Of a DNA stretch of 64,000 nucleotides, positions 18,883 through 28,171 are shown in pieces. The notes beneath the pieces are model-generated. The model was not told the origin of the DNA and searched no databases. It saw only the letters and a program-made list of their open reading frames with translations. Numbering within the stretch: position 1 is the stretch's first letter; the number at the start of each line of letters is the position of its first letter. Origin of the DNA: Propionibacteriaceae bacterium (GTDB lineage: Bacteria > Actinomycetota > Actinomycetes > Propionibacteriales > Propionibacteriaceae); assembly GCA_031285845.1 (NCBI GenBank), contig JAITVK010000018.1, positions 144,961 to 208,960 of the forward strand, written 5' to 3'. Both the position numbers and the translations under genes were made by a program.

Positions 18883-20319
18883 TCACAGTTCGAGGCCGGG
18901 GTACAACGGGTTGGCGTCCAGCAACTCCTGAGCGCGAGCGTTGACGCGGGCGGCCACGCCATCGGCGATGACGTACTTCGCTTTGCTCGCGCCCTTGGGG
19001 CCCACCGCCGGCGTGGTGCTCTTCAGCACCTCGGCGATCAGGTCGGCCACCTGGTCGAACTCCGCCGCGGTGAAACCGCGAGTGGTCAGCGCTGGGGTGC
19101 CGATGCGAACCCCTGAGGTGTACCAAGCGCCGTTCGGATCGCGCGGAACGGAATTGCGGTTGGTGACCACCCCGGATTCGAGCAGCGCCGACTCAGCCTG
19201 ACGTCCAGTCAAACCGAAGTTCGAGACGTCCATCAGGACCAGATGGTTGTCGGTGCCACCGGTGACCAGGTGGACCCCGCGCTTCATCAAACCTTCAGCC
19301 AGGGCCTTCGCGTTGGTGGCCACTTGGGCGGCGTACGTCTGGAAGGCCGGGGTACGAGCCTCGGCGAAAGCCAAAGCCTTGGCGGCCATGACGTGGCCCA
19401 AAGGCCCGCCCAACACCATCGGGCAACCCTTGTCGACTGCGGAGGCGTACTCCTGAGTCGCCAGCACGAAGCCTCCGCGCGGGCCGCGCAACGACTTATG
19501 GGTGGTCGAGGCGACGATGTGAGCGTAGGGGATCGGGTTCTCTTCGCCGGTGAAGACCTTGCCCGCCACCAATCCGGCGAAATGTGCCATGTCGACGAAC
19601 AAGGTCGCGCCGACCTCATCGGCGATCTCGCGCATCCGAGCGAAATTCACTCGACGCGGGTAGGCCGAATATCCAGCGACGATGATCAGCGGCTTGAACT
19701 CACGCGCGGCGGAGCGCAAACCGTCGTAGTCGATCAACCCAGTCTCAGGATCGGTGCCGTAGGAATGCTGGGAGAACATCTTGCCCGAGATGTTGTGACG
19801 GAAACCATGAGTCAGATGCCCGCCAGCGTCTAGCGACATTCCCATGACCTTCTGGGAGTTGAACTCCCGGCGCAGGTCCTCCCAGTCCGACTCGCTCAGA
19901 TCGTTGACAGTGGCCGCGCCGAGCCGCTTCAATGTCGGGGACTCGACTCGGTGGGACAAGATCGCCCAGTACGCCACCAGGTTGGCGTCGATGCCCGAAT
20001 GCGGCTGGACATAGGCGTGGTCGGCGCCGAACAGCGCCTCGGCATGCTCGGCCGCGACCGCTTCGACGGTGTCAATGTTGCGGCAACCGGCGTAGAACCG
20101 ATGACCGATCGTGCCTTCGGCGTACTTGTCCGACAGCCAAGTCCCCATCACCATCAGGGTGGGCAAACTGGCGTAGTTCTCGGAAGCGATGAGCTTCAGA
20201 CTGGCGCGCTGGTCGCTCAATTCCTGGGCGGTGGCGTCGGCGATCCGGGGCTCGACCGTGGCGACGACGTCGAGGATCGAGCGGTAGATCTGACTGGACT
20301 GGGCGGGAACTGTGGTCAT
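18883..20319 (-). CDS. glyA: serine hydroxymethyltransferase, long form
   Basis: Interconverts serine and glycine with tetrahydrofolate as the one-carbon carrier. The PLP lysine is in [13 protein letters not shown]. At 478 residues it is about 50 longer than E. coli GlyA (417). The extra includes the stretch after [20 protein letters not shown], with [16 protein letters not shown], and a longer C-terminal end. This layout resembles the long SHMTs of chlamydiae and some actinobacteria. ATG 20319 has AGGAG seven bases upstream. Its end is 23 bases from the hrpA stop (convergent). Confidence 0.95.
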   Translation of the reverse strand: MTTVPAQSSQIYRSILDVVATVEPRIADATAQELSDQRASLKLIASENYASLPTLMVMGTWLSDKYAEGTIGHRFYAGCRNIDTVEAVAAEHAEALFGADHAYVQPHSGIDANLVAYWAILSHRVESPTLKRLGAATVNDLSESDWEDLRREFNSQKVMGMSLDAGGHLTHGFRHNISGKMFSQHSYGTDPETGLIDYDGLRSAAREFKPLIIVAGYSAYPRRVNFARMREIADEVGATLFVDMAHFAGLVAGKVFTGEENPIPYAHIVASTTHKSLRGPRGGFVLATQEYASAVDKGCPMVLGGPLGHVMAAKALAFAEARTPAFQTYAAQVATNAKALAEGLMKRGVHLVTGGTDNHLVLMDVSNFGLTGRQAESALLESGVVTNRNSVPRDPNGAWYTSGVRIGTPALTTRGFTAAEFDQVADLIAEVLKSTTPAVGPKGASKAKYVIADGVAARVNARAQELLDANPLYPGLEL

Positions 20320-20357
20320 GGGCGTACTCCTGATGCTGTGGGCCGATGGACGCTCAC

Positions 20358-20363
20358 ACTTTA
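20358..20363 (-). promoter_or_regulatory. candidate glyA -10
   Basis: The minus strand reads TAAAGT about 38 bases before the glyA ATG. A start near 20350 would give a leader of about 31 bases carrying the AGGAG site. The -35 is weak. Confidence 0.35.
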
Positions 20364-20404
20364 CCGTGTCCGTTCGCTCTGGTGGCCGGTCGGCCCGCGT
20401 CGTG

Positions 20405-20438
20405 ACCGGGCCGCGCGGTTTTGGCCGCGCGGCCCGGT
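20405..20438. repeat. perfect 14-bp GC hairpin between divergent glyA and rplY
   Basis: ACCGGGCCGCGCGG at 20405-20418 and its exact reverse complement at 20425-20438 flank a six-base loop. On the plus strand TTT follows. It lies outside both proposed transcripts, so it may be a bidirectional insulator, the end of an unseen RNA, or a protein site. Confidence 0.6.
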
Positions 20439-20540
20439 TTCGTCTCGGTTCCACGCAGTCGTACGTGCGGTGGGCGTGCTCGGCTGGGTGAGGGGGCGTC
20501 GCGCTCCACGTCGTCGACGGCCCAGCGTCACCGTCACCGG

Positions 20541-20571
20541 TTGTGCGTCGCCGCCTGAGGTCAGGTAGACT
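20541..20571 (+). promoter_or_regulatory. candidate rplY promoter
   Basis: TTGTGC (20541-20546), a 19-base spacer, and TAGACT (20566-20571). This would give a leader of about 100 bases. I saw no clear regulatory fold in it. The spacer is longer than ideal. Confidence 0.3.
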
Positions 20572-20676
20572 TCCAGATTGCCCGGCGAGGGGACAGGTCG
20601 CAAGATCCGCCCGTGATCGACGTGAACTCCCTTGGTCGTGGCCCATGCGCAGTCAAACTGAGGTTGAGGAGAACAA

Positions 20677-21288
20677 ATGGCTGAGATCGTCTTATCGGCG
20701 AAGATTCGTGATGAGTTCGGCAAAGGAGCGGCGCGCCGGTTGCGTCGCGACAACATGATTCCTGCGGTGTTGTACGGACACGGGACCGACCCGGTCCATG
20801 TGGCATTGCCCGCCCACGCCACCATGTTGGCGCTGCGTACGGCCAATGCGCTGCTCGACATAGAACTCGAAGGCAGCAAGCCCCAACTGGCGCTGCCGAA
20901 ACAAATTCAGCGCGATCCGATCCGTGACACCGTCGAGCATGTCGACCTGATCGTGGTCAAGCGCGGTGAGAAGGTTCACGTCGAGGTGCCGCTGATCGTG
21001 ACCGGCGAGCCTCGCGGCGAAGCCGTGGTCATCTTGGATCAGAACACGATTCTGTTGCAGGTCGAAGCCACCCGCATCCCGCCGCACATCGAGATCGCTG
21101 TCGAAGGTCAAGAGATCGGCTACACGGTCACCGCCGCCGACCTGGTGTTGCCCGAAGGCGCGAGCTTCGACGTGGAGCCCGACGCGCTGATCTTGTCGAT
21201 CCAGGCCCCGCAGGCCAAGGACATGGGCGAGTCCGCCGCCGAAGAGGCTCAGGACGAGGCTGGCGTCGAGGAAGCCAGCGAGGAGTAG
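20677..21288 (+). CDS. rplY: 50S ribosomal protein L25/general stress protein Ctc
   Basis: Binds 5S rRNA. The 203-residue product has the L25 N-terminal domain (EFGKGAARRLRRDNMIPAVLYG, residues 11-32) and the C-terminal TL5/Ctc beta domain (VHVEVPLIVTGE, VEATRIPPHIEI), followed by an acidic tail of about 25 residues. ATG follows GAGGAG by six bases. pth follows after three bases, as is common. Confidence 0.94.
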   Translation: MAEIVLSAKIRDEFGKGAARRLRRDNMIPAVLYGHGTDPVHVALPAHATMLALRTANALLDIELEGSKPQLALPKQIQRDPIRDTVEHVDLIVVKRGEKVHVEVPLIVTGEPRGEAVVILDQNTILLQVEATRIPPHIEIAVEGQEIGYTVTAADLVLPEGASFDVEPDALILSIQAPQAKDMGESAAEEAQDEAGVEEASEE

Positions 21289-21291
21289 GCC

Positions 21292-21888
21292 TTGGCCGAA
21301 TGGCTGGTGGTCGGGCTCGGGAATCCGGGCCCGACCTACGCCCGCAATCGTCACAACGTTGGCGCGATGGTCGTCCAGGAGCTGGCCCGGCGAGGCTCGG
21401 CCACCTGGAAGTCGCATCGGATGCTGAAAGCCGATGTGGCACAGTTGCGGGTCAGTTCCGCCGGGATCGGGGTCGCCTCGGTCCAGGCGGAGAGCGTCGT
21501 GCTCGCGACCACGCGGGTGTTCATGAACCAATCCGGGGTGGCCGTGCGCAACCTGTTGGCCGACCACAAGCTGCGTGCGTCCAACCTGATCGTGGTCCAC
21601 GACGAGTTGGATCTGGATTTGGATCGGCTGCGCGTCAAATTCGGTGGCGGTGACAACGGGCACAACGGTCTGAAATCCATCCGAGCGATGGTCGGCACAG
21701 GCGACTACTATCGCGTACGAGTCGGAATCGGTCGTCCAAGCGGCGGCGAGGTCACCGACTGGGTGTTGAACAACTTCTCCTTCTCCGAGCAGCACAACCT
21801 GGCCGAAGTGGTGCTGCAAGCCGGCGAAGCGGTCGCGTCGTTGATCCTCGCCGGTTTGGCATCCACGCAGGCGGCCTACAACAGTTGA
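21292..21888 (+). CDS. pth: peptidyl-tRNA hydrolase
   Basis: Recycles peptidyl-tRNA dropped from ribosomes. The product has 198 residues: GLGNPGPTYARNRHNVG carries the Asn and catalytic His near residue 20, FMNQSGVAV holds the next conserved Asn, and HDELDLDLDRLRVKFGGGDNGHNGLKSI is the core motif. The start is TTG, with AGGAG six bases upstream overlapping the rplY stop region. Confidence 0.95.
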   Translation: MAEWLVVGLGNPGPTYARNRHNVGAMVVQELARRGSATWKSHRMLKADVAQLRVSSAGIGVASVQAESVVLATTRVFMNQSGVAVRNLLADHKLRASNLIVVHDELDLDLDRLRVKFGGGDNGHNGLKSIRAMVGTGDYYRVRVGIGRPSGGEVTDWVLNNFSFSEQHNLAEVVLQAGEAVASLILAGLASTQAAYNS

Positions 21889-21983
21889 GCCCGTCGTCGG
21901 CCACGCTGATCGCCTCGATCCATCGTTCCCAGGCTCAGTCCCAGGTCGGGCTTGCCTACGTCAAGGCTGATGAAACGGTGAGG

Positions 21984-21989
21984 TAATCT
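21984..21989 (+). promoter_or_regulatory. leaderless-type -10 for mfd
   Basis: TAATCT ends six bases before the mfd ATG. No Shine-Dalgarno sequence precedes this ATG. Confidence 0.5.
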
Positions 21990-21995
21990 GGTCGG

Positions 21996-24900
21996 ATGCA
22001 TGGCCTGACCCGACTTCTGCTTCGCGACGACACCATTCGTGAGGCGGTCGAAGCGGTCGACCCCGGATCGAGTGGTGACCTGATCTGTCTGGAACAGATC
22101 CGCCCATTCCTGATCGCGGCCATCTGCCAACAGACTCCGACAGTGGCAGTCACCTCGACCTATCGTCAAGCTGAGGCACTGACAGCCATGGTGGCGGGCC
22201 TGATCGGCGAAGATCAGGTGGCGTACTATCCTGCCTGGGAGACCCTGCCTCACGAGCGGCTCAGCCCCCGCTCAGACACCGTCGGTCGTCGGTTGGAGGT
22301 GCTGCGTCGCCTGAGCGGGAACGGCGAGGCGCCCCCGCCGCGGGTGGTGGTCGCTCCCGTACGATCGCTGCTGCAGCCTCAAGTCAAAGGTTTGGGCTCG
22401 ATGTCACCGGTGAGGATCCGCACCGGGGCGACCTATCAGATCCAGGATTTGCCGACTGCGCTGGTTCAGGCGGGGTACGTGCGCACCGACCTGGTCGAGC
22501 GGCGCGGGCAGTTCGCGATTCGTGGCGGCATTCTCGACTTGTTCTCGCCCACCACCGACTCACCGGTCAGGATTGATTTCTTCGGTGACGTGGTCGAAGA
22601 GATCCGCAGTTTTTCGGTAGCCGATCAGCGGTCGACTTCGGTCGTGTTCGACGAAGTGGTGGCCACACCGTGTCGGGAGATGCTGCTGACTGAGCAGGTC
22701 CAAGCCCGGGCCAGGCAGTTGTTGCCGCACCACCCGGAACTGGCCGACATGTTGGAGCGGATCGGCCAAGGCCATGGTGTCGAAGGCATGGAGGCACTGG
22801 CTCCAGCCCTGACCGATGGCATGGAGATGCTGACTGACACTCTTCCAGCCGACACCGTCATCGTGGTCTGCGACCCCGAACTGGTGCGTGCCCGAGCGGT
22901 GGATCTGACCGCCACCAGTGACGAGTTCTTGCGCGCTTCCTGGGCGGCTGCGGCCGAAGGCGGATCGGCTCCGATCGACTTGGGAGCGGCCGCCTACAAG
23001 TCCTTGTCCGACGTGCGCCAGGCCAGCCGGGCTCGTGGCCTGGGGTGGTGGTCCTTATCGCCGTACGGATCTGATCCCGATCAGGGCTCGTTCATCGTCA
23101 CAGCTCAGCGGCGCGCCACCCAGACTCGTGACATCCAGCAGGGAGTGGACGAGGTCGGTCAGGCCACGTCGACTGGTGCGACGGTGGTCGTGATGACTCC
23201 TGGTCGCGGCTTGGCCCAGCGCTTCCACGATCTGCTGACCGAGTCGGGCGCGTCGGCCCACCTGGTCCAGTTGGCCGACGCCGAGCCGAAGCCCGGGATG
23301 GTGTCGATCTACCAGGGCAGCCTCAGTCACGGCTTCAGCGTGCCGTCGCTGAATCTGGAGGTCTTCACCGACACCGAGTTGTCAGGAACTCAGGCCGCCG
23401 ACAAATCGACGCGGCGTCTGCCGACAAGGCGAAAGAAGGAGATCGATCCTCTGACCCTGGCCAGTGGTGACCTGGTCGTCCACGACAGTCACGGCGTCGG
23501 ACGCTACGTCGAGATGTCGACCCGTACGATGTCTGGAGTCCAGCGGGAGTATCTGGTCATCGAGTACGCCGCCTCGAAGCGGGGCCAGCCCGGTGATCGG
23601 TTGTACGTTCCGATGGATCAGCTGAACCTGGTGTCGCGCTACGTCGGCGGTGAGGAACCGAGTTTGGATCGGCTCGGCGGCGCGGATTGGAACAAGCGCA
23701 AGGCTCGGGCTCGCAAAGCGGTGCGCGAGATCGCTCGGGAATTAGTGCAGTTGTACGCCGCCCGTCAGTCGGTGACTGGCTTCGCTTTCTCGCCTGACAC
23801 GCAATGGCAGAAAGAGATGGAGGACTCCTTCTCCTTCGTCGAGACTCCTGATCAGTTGGCCTGCATCGACGAGGTCAAGCATGACATGGAAGCCATCACG
23901 CCGATGGATCGCCTGATCTGTGGCGACGTCGGCTACGGTAAGACGGAGATCGCAGTCCGTGCCGCGTTCAAAGCGGTCATGGATGGAAAACAGGTCGCGG
24001 TGTTGGTGCCCACCACCTTGCTCGTGCAGCAGCACTTCGCGACCTTCGCCGCCCGCTGCGCCGGTTTCCCGCTGACATTGGCTCCGCTGTCGCGGTTCCA
24101 GACGGCTGCGGAGGAGAAGAAGACCTTGGCCGGTTTGGCCTCCGGCGGGGTCGACATCGTCATTGGAACCCATCGATTGCTCAGTCAGGACGTGGCTTTC
24201 CGCGATCTGGGCCTGGTCATCATCGACGAGGAGCAGCGCTTCGGTGTGGAGCACAAGGAAGCCCTGAAACGACTGCGGCTCGACGCGGACGTGCTGGCGA
24301 TGTCAGCCACCCCGATCCCACGAACCCTGGAGATGGCGGTGACCGGAATTCGCGAACTGTCGGTCATCCAGACTCCGCCCGAGGAACGCCATCCGGTGTT
24401 GACCTTCGCCGGGGTGTGGGATCCAGGCCAGGTGACGGCGGCGATCCGGCGCGAGCTGGCTCGTGAAGGTCAGGTCTTCTACGTCCACAACCGGGTGGAG
24501 TCGATCAACCAGGCGGCGGCGAAGGTCGCCGACCTGGTGCCCGACGCTCGGGTGGGGGTGGCGCACGGCAAGATGGGCGAGCGCGAGTTGGAGCAGGTCA
24601 TGACCGACTTCATTGATCGGCGCTTCGACGTCTTGGTGTGCACCACGATCATCGAATCGGGTTTGGATATCTCCACAGCCAACACCTTGATCATCGAGCG
24701 CGCCGACACGATGGGGTTGAGTCAGTTGCATCAGATCCGTGGCCGGGTGGGGCGTGGTCGCGACCGAGGCTACGCGTACTTCTTCTATCCGCCGGACAAG
24801 GTCTTGACCGCGACCGCCCATGACCGCCTGGCCACGATGGCCGCGAACACAGATTTGGGCGCGGGGATGCGCATCGCGATGCGGGATCTAGAGATTCGTG

Positions 24901-25484
24901 GAGCGGGCAACCTGTTGGGCGCCGACCAGTCGGGCCACATCGGCGACGTCGGGTTCGACCTCTACTTGAGACTGGTGGGGGAGGCGGTCGCGGAATATAA
25001 GAGTGGTTCGGTGGCCGAAGTCGAGCCGGACATGCGCATCGAGTTGCCAGTCGAGGCTCATCTGCCCGGGGACTACATCGACTCGGAGCGACTGCGTTTG
25101 GAGATGTACCGGCGGATCGCCGCAGCGGTCAACGACGAGCAATTGGGTGAGGTGGTGGCCGAGCTGACCGACCGCTACGGCGAGCCGCCCACGACCGTAC
25201 GTGCGCTGATCGACATCGCGGCGTTTCGGATTCGCGCCCGCGAGGCGGGGGTGGTCGAGGTGGTCGCCCAGGGCAAGCACATCCGTTTCACGCCCAAGCA
25301 GCCGCTGCCGGAGTCGCGACGGGCGCGGTTGGCGAGAATGTATCCCGGCTCGATCGTCAAACCGGAAGGCCACGTGTTGGTCGTCTCGCCGACCAGCGAC
25401 GGTTTTCCGATCGTTACGCTCAAGAACGCGGAGCTTCTGGCCTGGGTCAGCCAGGTCGTGGCGTCGATCTTTGCCACCGACTGA
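21996..25484 (+). CDS. mfd: transcription-repair coupling factor
   Basis: A DNA translocase that removes stalled RNA polymerase and recruits UvrA. At 1162 residues it is full length. Order: UvrB-homology region (about 1-350), RNA polymerase interaction domain (about 490-560, LASGDLVVHDSHGVGRYVEM), RecG-like helicase with Walker A GDVGYGKTE and DEEQ box IIDEEQRFGV, motif VI QIRGRVGRGRDRGYAYF, and the C-terminal TRCF domain (SERLRLEMYRRIA). It is preceded by a leaderless-type -10. Confidence 0.97.
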   Translation: MHGLTRLLLRDDTIREAVEAVDPGSSGDLICLEQIRPFLIAAICQQTPTVAVTSTYRQAEALTAMVAGLIGEDQVAYYPAWETLPHERLSPRSDTVGRRLEVLRRLSGNGEAPPPRVVVAPVRSLLQPQVKGLGSMSPVRIRTGATYQIQDLPTALVQAGYVRTDLVERRGQFAIRGGILDLFSPTTDSPVRIDFFGDVVEEIRSFSVADQRSTSVVFDEVVATPCREMLLTEQVQARARQLLPHHPELADMLERIGQGHGVEGMEALAPALTDGMEMLTDTLPADTVIVVCDPELVRARAVDLTATSDEFLRASWAAAAEGGSAPIDLGAAAYKSLSDVRQASRARGLGWWSLSPYGSDPDQGSFIVTAQRRATQTRDIQQGVDEVGQATSTGATVVVMTPGRGLAQRFHDLLTESGASAHLVQLADAEPKPGMVSIYQGSLSHGFSVPSLNLEVFTDTELSGTQAADKSTRRLPTRRKKEIDPLTLASGDLVVHDSHGVGRYVEMSTRTMSGVQREYLVIEYAASKRGQPGDRLYVPMDQLNLVSRYVGGEEPSLDRLGGADWNKRKARARKAVREIARELVQLYAARQSVTGFAFSPDTQWQKEMEDSFSFVETPDQLACIDEVKHDMEAITPMDRLICGDVGYGKTEIAVRAAFKAVMDGKQVAVLVPTTLLVQQHFATFAARCAGFPLTLAPLSRFQTAAEEKKTLAGLASGGVDIVIGTHRLLSQDVAFRDLGLVIIDEEQRFGVEHKEALKRLRLDADVLAMSATPIPRTLEMAVTGIRELSVIQTPPEERHPVLTFAGVWDPGQVTAAIRRELAREGQVFYVHNRVESINQAAAKVADLVPDARVGVAHGKMGERELEQVMTDFIDRRFDVLVCTTIIESGLDISTANTLIIERADTMGLSQLHQIRGRVGRGRDRGYAYFFYPPDKVLTATAHDRLATMAANTDLGAGMRIAMRDLEIRGAGNLLGADQSGHIGDVGFDLYLRLVGEAVAEYKSGSVAEVEPDMRIELPVEAHLPGDYIDSERLRLEMYRRIAAAVNDEQLGEVVAELTDRYGEPPTTVRALIDIAAFRIRAREAGVVEVVAQGKHIRFTPKQPLPESRRARLARMYPGSIVKPEGHVLVVSPTSDGFPIVTLKNAELLAWVSQVVASIFATD

Positions 25485-25684
25485 AAACAGGTACAAAGCG
25501 ATGCCAAATATGTTAGGATCAAGGCGCACGCGTCATAGTGGTGTGTCATGTAAGATAGCTCCCGCTGTAGTCGGTTTATGTGGCATAATCCTTGCTACGG
25601 GGTAGGTCTGTTTCAGGCTGCGCCTGTCTGGGCTGATGGTTGCCACTTTGTCGTGCGCCATCTGTGAAAGGAGTTCGAGTTCGT
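25485..25684 (+). promoter_or_regulatory. AT-rich promoter region upstream of the coiled-coil pair
   Basis: Unusually AT-rich for this window. It holds three -10-like hexamers: TAGGAT near 25514, TAAGAT at 25551-25556, and CATAAT at 25584-25589. The last is preceded by TGG, forming an extended -10. A start near 25597 would give a leader of about 88 bases. No convincing -35 or terminator of mfd is seen. Confidence 0.45.
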
Positions 25685-26983
25685 ATGAGTGACGACGCGT
25701 ACTCGCCTCCGCTCGAGGACGACGCCGAAGGGGCTTTCGACGTCCTGACTCACGCCCAAAACTTGGCTGAACGCTTGAAGAAAGAAACTGAAGTTGAGCT
25801 GCTGAGCGCGCAGGAACGCTGGGAGTTCCTGATGCGCCAGAATCAATCGGCCGCCGCGTTGGTCGAGCAGCGTCGTCACGAGTCCGAGGCGGTGGTCTTG
25901 GCCGCGATGGATCTGGCCCAGTCGGCCGGAGAATCGATCGTACGAGACTCGGCCACCAGTGCTCACGGCATCGCCCAAGAGGCTGAGGCCTTCGTCCAAG
26001 AGGTGTTGGACCGTGCCCGTCAAGAAGTCGCGTCAGCGCAGACTCGGGCTCAGGATCGCGAGAAGGCCATCTTCTCGGTCGTGTCCGACTTCGAGTCCGA
26101 CGCCTACACGCGCATCAGCCAGTATCGCGCCGCAGCTGAAGCGGAGATCGCGTCGATGAAGCAGGCGATCGAAGCCGAGGCGGTCGAACGTCGTGGTCAG
26201 TTGGATCGCGAGGTCTCCGAAGTCTGGAGCGGAGTCGAAGAAGAACTCCAGCGGGTGTGGGACGCGATGCAGGCCGAGATGGAGGCCACCGGCACCGCCA
26301 TCGACCAGGCTAAAGCTGAGGCTGAACAAGAGGTCGCCACCCTGCGCAAGGAAGCTCAAGCTGAATTCGACGCTCTTATCGCCGATGGCCGTCGTCAAGC
26401 CAAAGAACAACTGGATCAGGTCTCGCGCCAGGTGGCAGCGACACAGGAGTCGATTCAGGCGCTGGTCTCAGGCGCCCAGACCGAGGCCAACCTGATCAAG
26501 AAGGAAGCCGATCGCGACATCGCGACCAAGCGGGCCGAACTCAATGAGACCTTCCAGGCCATCATGAGCCGGGCCAAGACGGAGTCTGAGGCCCTGCGCG
26601 CCGACGCCAAGCTTGAGTCGGAGACCGTCTTGGCGCAGGCGAGGAGCAACGCCATCGCGTTGAAGACCCAGACCGAGGAGCGTGTGGCTCGTCAGGAAAG
26701 CGCGGCCGCCGAGGCGAGAGCCCGGGCGATGGCGGAGATGGAAGAGTTGCAGCGTAGCGTTGCCGACCGGGCCGGACGTTCCCGCCAAGAGGCGATCGAC
26801 GTCGTGGCGCAAGCCAGGCAAGACGCCGAGGCGATTCGAGGCGAAGTGCGAGAGTACATGGAGCGCGCTCGGATGGAAGCGGCCACGCTGGCGCGTCGCC
26901 GCGATAACATAGCTGCACAACTGGGTCAGTTGTCAGGAGTCATTGAGGCTCTCGCTGTACCGGAGAATCCGGTCGTAAACTAA
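25685..26983 (+). CDS. long coiled-coil protein, possible cytoskeletal partner of the downstream FilP-like protein
   Basis: A 432-residue protein, almost wholly charged alpha-helix with heptad-like spacing from about residue 20 to 420 (rich in Ala, Glu, Gln and Arg). It has no membrane segment, signal peptide or enzymatic motif. The C-terminal end RRRDNIAAQLGQL recurs in similar form at the end of the next protein, suggesting a common fold or partner. ATG follows AAAGGAG by about ten bases. DivIVA-like proteins of actinobacteria such as Scy and FilP are the closest analogy; this one lacks the N-terminal DivIVA motif. Confidence 0.75.
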   Translation: MSDDAYSPPLEDDAEGAFDVLTHAQNLAERLKKETEVELLSAQERWEFLMRQNQSAAALVEQRRHESEAVVLAAMDLAQSAGESIVRDSATSAHGIAQEAEAFVQEVLDRARQEVASAQTRAQDREKAIFSVVSDFESDAYTRISQYRAAAEAEIASMKQAIEAEAVERRGQLDREVSEVWSGVEEELQRVWDAMQAEMEATGTAIDQAKAEAEQEVATLRKEAQAEFDALIADGRRQAKEQLDQVSRQVAATQESIQALVSGAQTEANLIKKEADRDIATKRAELNETFQAIMSRAKTESEALRADAKLESETVLAQARSNAIALKTQTEERVARQESAAAEARARAMAEMEELQRSVADRAGRSRQEAIDVVAQARQDAEAIRGEVREYMERARMEAATLARRRDNIAAQLGQLSGVIEALAVPENPVVN

Positions 26984-27010
26984 CTACTACGAGAAAGAGA
27001 TTGAGGACTA

Positions 27011-27988
27011 ATGCCCACATTTCGGATGATCCTTCGGGGGTATGATCCCGAGGAAGTCAACGCCGCATTCGAGGATTTGACCAAAGAATTGGAGGCTGCG
27101 CGCACGACATCGAACGGTCAGGACGCCGATGTGAGCGAGCTGCAGGCCACCGTCGACCAGTTGCAGCAGGAGCTGGACGAGATGTCGCTCTACACAGCCG
27201 ATCTGGAGGAGCGTGCCGCCCAGGCCCCCAAGCCTCCGACCTTCGACGATCTAGGTTCGAGGATCTCGCAGATGCTGTCCTTGGCTCAGGCCGAGAGCCA
27301 GGATGTGCGCTCGACCGCCAAGAGCGAGGCTGAGAAGCTGACCTTGGACACGCAGTCCGCTGTTGAACAGTCCCGCGCCGACGCCGAGGCCTACGCCTCA
27401 GAGGTGCGTACGAAGGCTGACTCTGAGGCCACGCGCATCATCACCCAGGCTCAGCGCGAAGCCGAGGGCATCCTCGATCAGGCTGATCGCGAGGCCCTGG
27501 CCCGTCGTGAAGAGGCCGAGGCCATCTACGAGAACCAGCGTGCGCGCGCTGCCGTCGCCGCCGCCGACTTCGAGAAGACGCTGGCTGAGCGTCGCGACGA
27601 GGCCGCCAAGGACTTCGCCAGCCAGATGAAGGCTCAGGACGAGGCGATGCAGCGGGCTGAGGAGTCGTTGTATGCCATCCAGGAGGAGGCCGAACGCTAC
27701 AAGGCCGAGGCTCAGGAGCAGGCTGACGCGACGATCAAGGACGCCAACAACCAAGGCAACGAGATCCTGAAGCAGGCCAAGGCCGCCGCCGAGCGGATTC
27801 GTCGTGAGTCTGAGCGTGAGGTTCAGGCCGCTAGCGCTCGCCGCGACGCCATCACCTTGCAGTTGAGCAACGTGCGTCAGATGCTGGCGACCATGGGTGT
27901 GGCCCCGCAGTTGAGCGACGAGGACATGGTCGAGTCCTCGGTTGCCGCCGCTGGCGTCGAGGTTTCCGAAGACGACGATTGGCAGTGA
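27011..27988 (+). CDS. DivIVA/FilP-like coiled-coil protein
   Basis: A 325-residue protein. The N-terminus FRMILRGYDPEEVNAAFEDL is a DivIVA-type start (hydrophobic, then RGYDxxEV). A short variable stretch follows (about 32-60), then a continuous coiled coil rich in Ala, Glu and Gln to about residue 290, and an acidic tail ending SEDDDWQ. FilP in Streptomyces has a similar layout and forms filaments at hyphal tips; the same role is only inferred. It lies 27 bases after the other coiled-coil gene and probably shares its transcript, ending at the terminator at 28059. Confidence 0.8.
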   Translation: MPTFRMILRGYDPEEVNAAFEDLTKELEAARTTSNGQDADVSELQATVDQLQQELDEMSLYTADLEERAAQAPKPPTFDDLGSRISQMLSLAQAESQDVRSTAKSEAEKLTLDTQSAVEQSRADAEAYASEVRTKADSEATRIITQAQREAEGILDQADREALARREEAEAIYENQRARAAVAAADFEKTLAERRDEAAKDFASQMKAQDEAMQRAEESLYAIQEEAERYKAEAQEQADATIKDANNQGNEILKQAKAAAERIRRESEREVQAASARRDAITLQLSNVRQMLATMGVAPQLSDEDMVESSVAAAGVEVSEDDDWQ

Positions 27989-28058
27989 TCCACTGACCTG
28001 AGCCGGAGCACCGCGCTTCGCGGCCTATCCCGGATCGACACGAGACAACTGACTCAAG

Positions 28059-28103
28059 CGACGTGTGTTTGGCCCTGAACGGGGCCAGGCACACGTCGTT
28101 TTT
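28059..28103 (+). terminator. intrinsic terminator after the FilP-like gene
   Basis: CGACGTGTG pairs perfectly with CACACGTCG, with an inner TGGCCC/GGGCCA stem around a short loop, followed by five T at 28099-28103. It is the clearest Rho-independent terminator in the window. Confidence 0.85.
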
Positions 28104-28158
28104 CGTCACTGTGGGGCTGTTCGGGCCACGTCTGTTCTGCGGAGGCGACGACGAACCG

Positions 28159-28164
28159 TAGACT
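28159..28164 (+). promoter_or_regulatory. leaderless-type -10 for manC
   Basis: TAGACT ends seven bases before the manC ATG. TTCTGC lies 18 bases upstream of it, the same -35-like text seen before ltaE. Confidence 0.5.
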
Positions 28165-28171
28165 GGCGCTC

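Noticed and set aside
20320..20676. A tRNA or riboswitch between glyA and rplY
   Set aside because: I found no cloverleaf, no CCA-type end and no glycine- or folate-riboswitch core; only the perfect hairpin and promoter-like hexamers are visible.
25685..27988. Internal repeats that might be a CRISPR or a minisatellite
   Set aside because: They are the codon-level shadow of Ala/Glu-rich heptads in two coiled-coil proteins; there are no fixed repeats with unique spacers.
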